From positions 1 through 10,332 of the forward strand of contig CAMWQV010000032.1 of assembly GCA_947176425.1 (NCBI GenBank): a stretch of 10,332 nt of DNA, in the 5' to 3' direction. Positions 6,455 through 10,332 of this stretch are shown here, in pieces. The stretch comes from an uncultured Clostridia bacterium (GTDB taxonomy: Bacteria > Bacillota > Clostridia > Oscillospirales > Oscillospiraceae). Each line of letters begins with the position of its first letter. The first letter of the stretch is position 1. Made by a program: the position numbers and the translations under genes. The notes under the pieces were generated by a model. It saw only the letters and a program-made list of their open reading frames with translations, was not told the origin of the DNA and did not search any database.

Positions 6455-6468
6455 GTTGTAAAAACAAC
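6455..6468. promoter_or_regulatory. FNR-type operator palindrome
   Basis: GTTGT-AAAA-ACAAC has perfect 5-bp half-sites with a 4-bp spacer, the same architecture as the FNR site TTGAT-N4-ATCAA. Its centre is at -41.5 relative to the start predicted from the plus-strand TATACT box, the class II activator position. It lies about +15 relative to the regulator's own predicted start, a blocking position. Confidence 0.7.
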
Positions 6469-6483
6469 CGATTTATTTTTCTG

Positions 6484-6512
6484 ATTGTACTATACTATAG
6501 ACAGCAAGTCAA
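6484..6512 (-). promoter_or_regulatory. Promoter of the Crp/Fnr regulator gene
   Basis: On the minus strand TTGACT (6507-6512) and TACAAT (6484-6489) are 17 nt apart, each one base from consensus. The predicted start is near 6477. The palindrome at 6455-6468 lies between this start and the GTG codon. Confidence 0.8.
6491..6496 (+). promoter_or_regulatory. -10 box of the ferredoxin/Hcp-like operon
   Basis: TATACT on the plus strand lacks a recognisable -35 box 17 nt upstream (CCGATT). That is expected for an activator-dependent class II promoter with the palindrome centred near -41.5. The position could shift a few bases, because the overlapping TACTAT is an alternative. Confidence 0.5.
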
Positions 6513-6545
6513 TTCCAGTATGCAGCATAACGGGAGGAAGATGAT

Positions 6546-7154
6546 ATGATTCGGAAAATCATCAGGATTGATGAAGAAAAATGCACCGGCTGCGGACTTT
6601 GTGCCGGTGCCTGTCACGAAGGCGCAATCGGCATGGTAAACGGTAAGGCCAAGCTGCTCCGCGACGATTACTGCGACGGTTTAGGCGACTGCCTTCCGGC
6701 CTGTCCCGCGGGGGCCATCTCTTTCGAAGAGAGGGAAGCGCTGGCTTATAATGAACAGGCGGTTCAGGAAGCCAAGCAGTCGGGCCGCCTGACAAACTGG
6801 CCGGTACAAATCAAACTGATCGCGGCAAACGCTCCCTGTCTTGACGGAGCGGATTTGCTGGTCGCCGCTGACTGTACCGCCTATGCCTACGGACATTTTC
6901 ACAGGGATTTTATTACAAACAAAACCACGGTAATCGGCTGTCCCAAGCTGGACGGTGTGGACTATGCGGAAAAGCTGTCCGCTGTTATCCAAAATAATGA
7001 TATTAAAAGTGTTACGGTAGTACGTATGGAAGTACCCTGCTGCGGCGGTCTTGAAAACGCTGTCAAACGGGCGCTGGCAGGCACATCCATTCCGTGGAGC
7101 GTGGTGACGATTTCCACAGGCGGGAAAATTTTGAAGCAGGAGGAACGCCGCTGA
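6546..7154 (+). CDS. Dicluster ferredoxin-like protein with Cys-rich C-terminal domain
   Basis: A 202-residue iron-sulfur protein. Residues 8-60 are a bacterial dicluster ferredoxin domain. The first site is complete (Cys13, Cys16, Cys19, Cys23 in CTGCGLCAGACHEGAI). The second reads CDGLGDCLPACPAGAI (Cys43, Cys49, Cys53), with Leu46 where the second cysteine should be. This could mean a 3Fe-4S or otherwise unusual cluster. Residues 85-202 form an alpha/beta domain I cannot name, with Cys98, Cys110, Cys132 and a VPCCGG motif (Cys165-Cys166) that may bind metal or do disulfide chemistry. The ATG has GGGAGGAAG 5-6 nt upstream. Its TGA overlaps the ATG of the Hcp-like gene by one base. The likely job is electron transfer to or from the Hcp-like partner under control of the divergent Crp/Fnr regulator. 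Confidence 0.88.
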   Translation: MIRKIIRIDEEKCTGCGLCAGACHEGAIGMVNGKAKLLRDDYCDGLGDCLPACPAGAISFEEREALAYNEQAVQEAKQSGRLTNWPVQIKLIAANAPCLDGADLLVAADCTAYAYGHFHRDFITNKTTVIGCPKLDGVDYAEKLSAVIQNNDIKSVTVVRMEVPCCGGLENAVKRALAGTSIPWSVVTISTGGKILKQEERR

Positions 7155-7675
7155 TGCCAAGTCAGACATTGCAGCTTTATGACCGGCTGACAGGCGCGCT
7201 CATCGGCCTTGCCCGTTCTGTAGAGGGAAACGAACATCTGGTTACACCAGAAACCGACCGGCTTGTTATTGAGGGCCTGTCGCTTCCCAACAACAATTTT
7301 AACGATGATACTATCCAGAATCTGATTGAGGCAGTACAGCGGGAAAAAAGGCGTCTTGTGCCGGGATGCTTTGCATGCGCGTCCTCCTGCGGCAGAACGG
7401 ACGATTACGATATGCGTGACCTTTGGGAAGCCAAGGAGGATATCCGCTCCTTGAAATCCCTGCTTCTCTCCGGGATTCGCGGTATCGCGGCATACGCGTA
7501 CCATGCCGCCGCTCTTGGTTATACGGACGCTGAGGTCAACCGCTTTTTTTATAAAGCGCTGGTGTTTACCGGCATGGAGGCCAGCAGGGAAACCCTTCTG
7601 CCGGTGGTTCTGGAGGCAGGGGAGATCAGCCTGAAATGTATGGCGCTGCTGAATCGGGCGAATACAACTGAATAA
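7154..7675 (+). CDS. Short Hcp-like helical domain protein (hydroxylamine reductase N-terminal type)
   Basis: 173 residues resembling the helical part of hybrid-cluster protein/hydroxylamine reductase and CO dehydrogenase. There is a cysteine cluster CFACASSC (Cys72, Cys75, Cys79), then the helix bundle MRDLWEAKEDIRSLKSLLLSGI, GIAAYAYHAAALGYTDAEV, NRFFYKALVFTG and VLEAGEISLKCMALL. Full Hcp is about 500-550 residues and places the hybrid cluster in later domains. None of that is here, and a terminator follows at once, so this is a separate short protein rather than a cut gene. In Hcp the N-terminal cysteines bind a 4Fe-4S or 2Fe-2S cluster. The ATG at 7154 overlaps the ferredoxin TGA (TGATG), so translation is coupled; the frame extends upstream only inside the ferredoxin gene. 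It is unlikely to reduce hydroxylamine alone. A sensor or electron-transfer role is inferred. Confidence 0.8.
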   Translation: MPSQTLQLYDRLTGALIGLARSVEGNEHLVTPETDRLVIEGLSLPNNNFNDDTIQNLIEAVQREKRRLVPGCFACASSCGRTDDYDMRDLWEAKEDIRSLKSLLLSGIRGIAAYAYHAAALGYTDAEVNRFFYKALVFTGMEASRETLLPVVLEAGEISLKCMALLNRANTTE

Positions 7676-7679
7676 GAGA

Positions 7680-7725
7680 AAAGTGCTGATAAGCCTTACT
7701 ATATGAGGTTTATCAGCACTTTTTT
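7680..7725. terminator. Strong bidirectional terminator
   Basis: AAGTGCTGATAA (7681-7692) pairs perfectly with TTATCAGCACTT (7710-7721). The stem extends through G-U and CCT/AGG to about 16 bp with a 9-nt loop. A T run follows on the plus strand, and TTTTCTCTT follows on the minus strand. It ends the Hcp-like operon and the convergent minus-strand gene. Confidence 0.92.
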
Positions 7726-7728
7726 GTA

Positions 7729-8211
7729 TTATAATAGGATAGGAGATGAGAACTGCCGGTCTGCAATAATTTTATCGGCGATCTGTTCTAAAGAAGCGTC
7801 TCTGTCAAGTCCGATTAAATCCGGATAGAAAATATAATCCGTCAGATTTGCCAGACCTGTATTGACTTCCAGGTATTCAAGCCACCAGTCCATTTCCGCT
7901 TCCTCATGTTCGAGAATATGCAGGATAATTTCTCTGAGCTGTTCATCTGCTGCATCCTCCCGTTCCGGCGGCGGCATAAGCGCACCTCTCGCCGCCGTTT
8001 CCAGGCTGACAGCTTCGTCATACCGCCAGAAATCGCGGATGTTGATCTTTCGGTTTCCGGTAATCTCACGCAGTTTATGTTCCAGTTCTTCCAAATCTTT
8101 TTTCGCGGCTTCGTCTTTCCGGCAGTCTTTTTCTGTCATGAGGGAATTTGCTTCGGAAATGATCTCCATTACCTTCGGAAGCTTTGCCGGATCAACAACG
8201 GGTCCTTTCAT
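7729..8211 (-). CDS. Acidic helical protein of unknown function
   Basis: A 160-residue cytoplasmic protein I do not recognise. It has no signal peptide or membrane segment. Residues about 5-55 look like a charged helical hairpin (VMEIISEANSLMTEKD, KKDLEELEHKLREITG). INIRDFWRYDEAVSLETAA (about 58-76) could be the conserved core, followed by MPPPERED and another acidic helical stretch (LREIILHILEHEEAEMDWW). It ends with an aromatic segment around YIFYPDLIG. The ATG at 8211 is chosen because AAAGGAGG lies 5 nt before it. A frame opening 16 codons earlier would overlap the promoter's -10 box. Consensus hexamers and a near-perfect ribosome binding site predict high expression. It stands alone between a terminator and a divergent gene. 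Confidence 0.75.
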   Translation of the reverse strand: MKGPVVDPAKLPKVMEIISEANSLMTEKDCRKDEAAKKDLEELEHKLREITGNRKINIRDFWRYDEAVSLETAARGALMPPPEREDAADEQLREIILHILEHEEAEMDWWLEYLEVNTGLANLTDYIFYPDLIGLDRDASLEQIADKIIADRQFSSPILL

Positions 8212-8244
8212 ACTGTCCTCCTTTATGTCGTGCATTTGGGTAAA

Positions 8245-8272
8245 ATTATAGCAAAGCATTCACCGCTGTCAA
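8245..8272 (-). promoter_or_regulatory. Consensus promoter of the acidic unknown gene
   Basis: On the minus strand a perfect TTGACA (8267-8272) and a perfect TATAAT (8245-8250) are 16 nt apart. A TG one base before the -10 box makes it an extended -10 as well. It is the strongest promoter by sequence in the window. Confidence 0.9.
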
Positions 8273-8298
8273 GAATCTGACGAAAAAAACTTGGGTCC

Positions 8299-8327
8299 TT
8301 GCGAAACTTGCCGCAGCGTGATAGAAT
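8299..8327 (+). promoter_or_regulatory. Promoter of the radical SAM–mutY unit
   Basis: TTGCGA (8299-8304) and TAGAAT (8322-8327) are 17 nt apart, with TG at the extended -10 position. The predicted start falls at about 8334, the A of the start codon itself, implying a leaderless mRNA. Confidence 0.7.
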
Positions 8328-8333
8328 AGGGCT

Positions 8334-9191
8334 ATGAAAAAGAAACTGAAACGCATTTATTTAGAGATCACGAACATCTGCAATCTGCAATGTGATTTCT
8401 GTCCCGGCACGCGGCGGGAAAAACGCTTCCTGCCGCCGGAAGAATTTCGCGTCCTGGCCCGGCGGGTACAGCCCTATACAAAATACCTGTATCTCCATGT
8501 GATGGGGGAACCGCTGCTGCACCCGCAGTTCGGGGAGCTTCTGCAAATTACGGAGGAATTGGGGTTCCGCGTCTGCCTGACCACCAACGGAACGCTGCTG
8601 TTCCGGCAAAAAAGCCTGCTGCTGTCCACAAAAAATCTCCATAAGATCAGCATATCGCTCCACAGCATGGAGGGCAACCGCGCCGGAGACCTGAACGATT
8701 ATCTGTCCGCCGTCTGGGATTTTTCCGTCCGGGCCGCCCGGCAGGGGACCATCTGCGCCCTGCGGCTTTGGAACATCGGCGGGGCGGACCGGCGAAACGG
8801 GGAAATTCTTGATGATCTGTCCCAGAGGCTTGGAGCCGATCCTCTGTCTATGCCGCAGCCCCGGACAGGAAGCTGGAAATTAGGCGGAAGTCTTTATCTG
8901 GAGCAGGCGGAAAAATTCGGCTGGCCGGACCTGTCGTGCCCGGAGACAAAAACGCGCTTCTGTCTGGCTCTGCGGGACCAGGCGGCTGTGCTGTGCGACG
9001 GCACAGTCGTTCCCTGCTGTCTGGACCATGAAGGAGATATTCCATTAGGAAACCTGCTGGAACAGGAACTGCCGGAAATTCTGGACAGCCCCCGTGCGCG
9101 GACAATCTACGACGGCTTTTCCCAAGGCAAGCCCAGCGAGGAATTGTGCCGCCGGTGCGCATATGCGGAGCGCTTTGGACGGAGAGGGTGA
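8334..9191 (+). CDS. Radical SAM/SPASM-type protein of unknown substrate
   Basis: A 285-residue radical SAM enzyme that cleaves S-adenosylmethionine at a 4Fe-4S cluster. The cluster motif is CNLQCDFC (Cys16, Cys20, Cys23), after the usual first strand IYLEITNI. HVMGEPLLHP (55-64) is the GGE-type segment that contacts SAM, and TTNGTL (83-88) follows. The C-terminal part has a SPASM-like cysteine set: Cys202, Cys210, Cys221, Cys228-Cys229 in CDGTVVPCCLDH, and Cys272 and Cys275 in CRRC. It likely binds one or more auxiliary clusters. The GNLLEQELPEILDSPRAR segment is typical of SPASM proteins. No precursor-peptide gene sits nearby, so a RiPP role is not supported. There is no clear ribosome binding site before the ATG. 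The TGA overlaps the mutY start by 4 nt (GTGA). Confidence 0.9.
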   Translation: MKKKLKRIYLEITNICNLQCDFCPGTRREKRFLPPEEFRVLARRVQPYTKYLYLHVMGEPLLHPQFGELLQITEELGFRVCLTTNGTLLFRQKSLLLSTKNLHKISISLHSMEGNRAGDLNDYLSAVWDFSVRAARQGTICALRLWNIGGADRRNGEILDDLSQRLGADPLSMPQPRTGSWKLGGSLYLEQAEKFGWPDLSCPETKTRFCLALRDQAAVLCDGTVVPCCLDHEGDIPLGNLLEQELPEILDSPRARTIYDGFSQGKPSEELCRRCAYAERFGRRG

Positions 9192-10267
9192 GTAAGACGG
9201 GAAAACAAGAGATACTGAACGCAATTGCCGCGCCGCTGCTGGCATGGTATGATGTCCATAAACGCACGCTGCCCTGGCGCGGAACGAAGGACCCATATCA
9301 GGTATGGGTTTCTGAGATCATGCTGCAGCAGACACGGGTGGCGGCAGTCCTGCCCTACTATGAGCGCTGGATGCAGGAGCTTCCGGACGCGGAGACGCTG
9401 GCGGCGGCAGAACCCGAACGGCTGATGAAGCTGTGGCAGGGGCTGGGATACTACAGCCGCGCCCGCAATATGCAAAAAGCCGCGAAAATAATTCTGACAG
9501 ACTATAACGGACGGTTTCCGCAAACCAGTAAAGAACTGCGCAGGCTTCCCGGCATCGGCAGTTATACCGCCGGAGCCATCGCGTCAATCGCTTTTGGGGA
9601 AGCGGTCCCAGCAGTAGACGGCAACGTCCTGCGTGTCGCGGCACGCACCGCAGGCATTGCGGATGATATCATGGAGGCCAATACAAAAAAACTGTTTCAA
9701 AAAATGATGGAGGAAGCCGTTTCCCAGGACCGTCCGGGGGAATATAATCAGGCCATGATGGACCTGGGAGCTACAGTCTGCGTTCCCAACGGCGCGCCGG
9801 ACTGTGAAAACTGCCCTCTGGCGGAACTTTGTGAGGCGAAGCGTCTGAACCTGCAAAATACACTGCCTGTACGCAAAAAGAAAGCGAAACGCCGGACGGA
9901 GGAACTGACGCTGTATCTTCTTCTGCGGGATAATACGGCAGCTCTGCGGAAGCGTCCGGAGGAGGGACTGCTTGCCGGTTTGTGGGAGTTCCCCCATTTG
10001 CCCGGCACGCTGGACGAAGATGCTGCGGCGCAGGCTTTGCGGGACTGGGGACTTACTCCGCTGGAGTGGCGGAAAAAGATCACAGGGAAACATATTTTTA
10101 CCCATGTGGAGTGGCATATGACAGGCTATCTGCTGACGGTCAAAGGCGGCGGAGACGATTTTTTCTGGGCGGATTACGGCACATTGCAGACATTGGCAGT
10201 ACCGTCGGCATTCGGGAAGTTTCTCGAGCAGGTCTTGCGTCAGATGGACAGCCGTGGTAAAATTTAA
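9188..10267 (+). CDS. mutY: A/G-specific adenine DNA glycosylase
   Basis: The 359-residue MutY excises adenine opposite 8-oxoguanine in base excision repair. RTLPWRGTKDPYQVWVSEIMLQQT contains catalytic Glu43. The helix-hairpin-helix LPGIGSYTAGAI (120-131) leads to VDGNV with catalytic Asp144. The 4Fe-4S ligands are Cys198, Cys206, Cys209 and Cys215. Spacing is C-x7-C-x2-C-x5-C, one residue longer than in E. coli MutY. The C-terminal half (about 235 onward) is the NUDIX-like 8-oxoG recognition domain, with LLAGLWEFPH and the FTHVEWHM strand. Length is typical. The GTG at 9188 overlaps the radical SAM stop as GTGA, so expression is probably coupled. An upstream in-frame ATG at 9146 would overlap the previous gene by 46 nt and is less likely. 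Confidence 0.96.
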   Translation: MSKTGKQEILNAIAAPLLAWYDVHKRTLPWRGTKDPYQVWVSEIMLQQTRVAAVLPYYERWMQELPDAETLAAAEPERLMKLWQGLGYYSRARNMQKAAKIILTDYNGRFPQTSKELRRLPGIGSYTAGAIASIAFGEAVPAVDGNVLRVAARTAGIADDIMEANTKKLFQKMMEEAVSQDRPGEYNQAMMDLGATVCVPNGAPDCENCPLAELCEAKRLNLQNTLPVRKKKAKRRTEELTLYLLLRDNTAALRKRPEEGLLAGLWEFPHLPGTLDEDAAAQALRDWGLTPLEWRKKITGKHIFTHVEWHMTGYLLTVKGGGDDFFWADYGTLQTLAVPSAFGKFLEQVLRQMDSRGKI

Positions 10268-10275
10268 AAAAATGA

Positions 10276-10315
10276 GAAAAAGGAGAAAACGGTCTTTACC
10301 TTTTCGGCTTTTTTT
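10276..10315 (+). terminator. Probable terminator after mutY
   Basis: AAAAAG (from about 10277) can pair with CTTTTT. Inside, GAAAA-C-GGT pairs with ACC-TTTTC across a CTTT loop, with small bulges, and a run of seven T follows. The stem is AT-rich and imperfect, so termination may be partial. Confidence 0.5.
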
Positions 10316-10323
10316 GCTATAAT
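10295..10323 (+). promoter_or_regulatory. Promoter for a gene beyond the right edge
   Basis: TTTACC (10295-10300) and a perfect TATAAT (10318-10323) are 17 nt apart, with TG at the extended -10 position. It overlaps the terminator hairpin of mutY. Its gene starts outside the window. Confidence 0.6.
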
Positions 10324-10332
10324 CATATAATT

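Noticed and set aside
6455..6479. GTTGT/ACAAC hairpin followed by T-rich DNA read as a terminator
   Set aside because: The stem is only 5 bp and no plus-strand gene ends upstream. Its position in a divergent promoter region fits an operator.
7094..7153. Upstream GTG start for the Hcp-like gene
   Set aside because: It lies inside the ferredoxin gene in another frame. The ATG at 7154 makes the usual one-base stop/start overlap.
9107..10117. Several minus-strand frames of 100-180 codons opposite radical SAM and mutY
   Set aside because: They are antisense shadows in GC-rich coding DNA, with no start signals and no recognisable protein features.

Overview
The window looks like chromosomal DNA of a mid-GC Firmicute, most likely a gut-type member of the Clostridia. 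The grounds are the single-chain bacterial glycyl-tRNA synthetase, strong AGGAGG-type ribosome binding sites, a clostridial-style Crp/Fnr regulator–ferredoxin–Hcp-like cluster, and MutY with a spacing of cluster cysteines I associate with clostridial homologues. This placement is inference from gene content. No tRNA, rRNA, CRISPR array, insertion sequence or prophage gene is visible.

Layout. (1) 2-589 is the 3' end of glyS. It is followed by a decayed small Ada-type zinc-domain gene (604-858) and a strong terminator. (2) 912-4180 holds four minus-strand genes: an actin-like candidate of unknown function, a membrane-anchored GH19-type muralytic enzyme, a bactofilin, and a helical coiled-coil protein. 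They read like a cell-envelope or cytoskeleton neighbourhood, driven at least at its head by a near-consensus promoter. (3) 4333-4745 holds a small two-helix membrane protein gene. Its promoter carries a perfect 18-bp palindrome, and a bidirectional terminator follows. (4) 4748-7725 is a regulatory and redox block. An AraC/GyrI-like regulator and a Crp/Fnr regulator are on the minus strand. Divergent from them is a two-gene operon for a modified dicluster ferredoxin and a short stand-alone Hcp-like helical domain protein. The shared intergenic region has an FNR-type palindrome placed to activate the operon and repress the regulator. (5) 7729-8211 is an acidic protein of unknown function with a consensus promoter. 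(6) 8334-10267 is a two-gene plus-strand unit with overlapping stop and start: a radical SAM/SPASM protein, apparently on a leaderless mRNA, and mutY. The window ends in a terminator overlapped by the promoter of the next gene.

The two most interesting units are the Crp/Fnr–ferredoxin–Hcp-like module, where operator geometry, odd cluster ligands and a missing catalytic half suggest a redox or nitrosative-stress sensor or electron shuttle, and the bactofilin–GH19–actin-like set, a possible uncharacterised envelope-shaping group.
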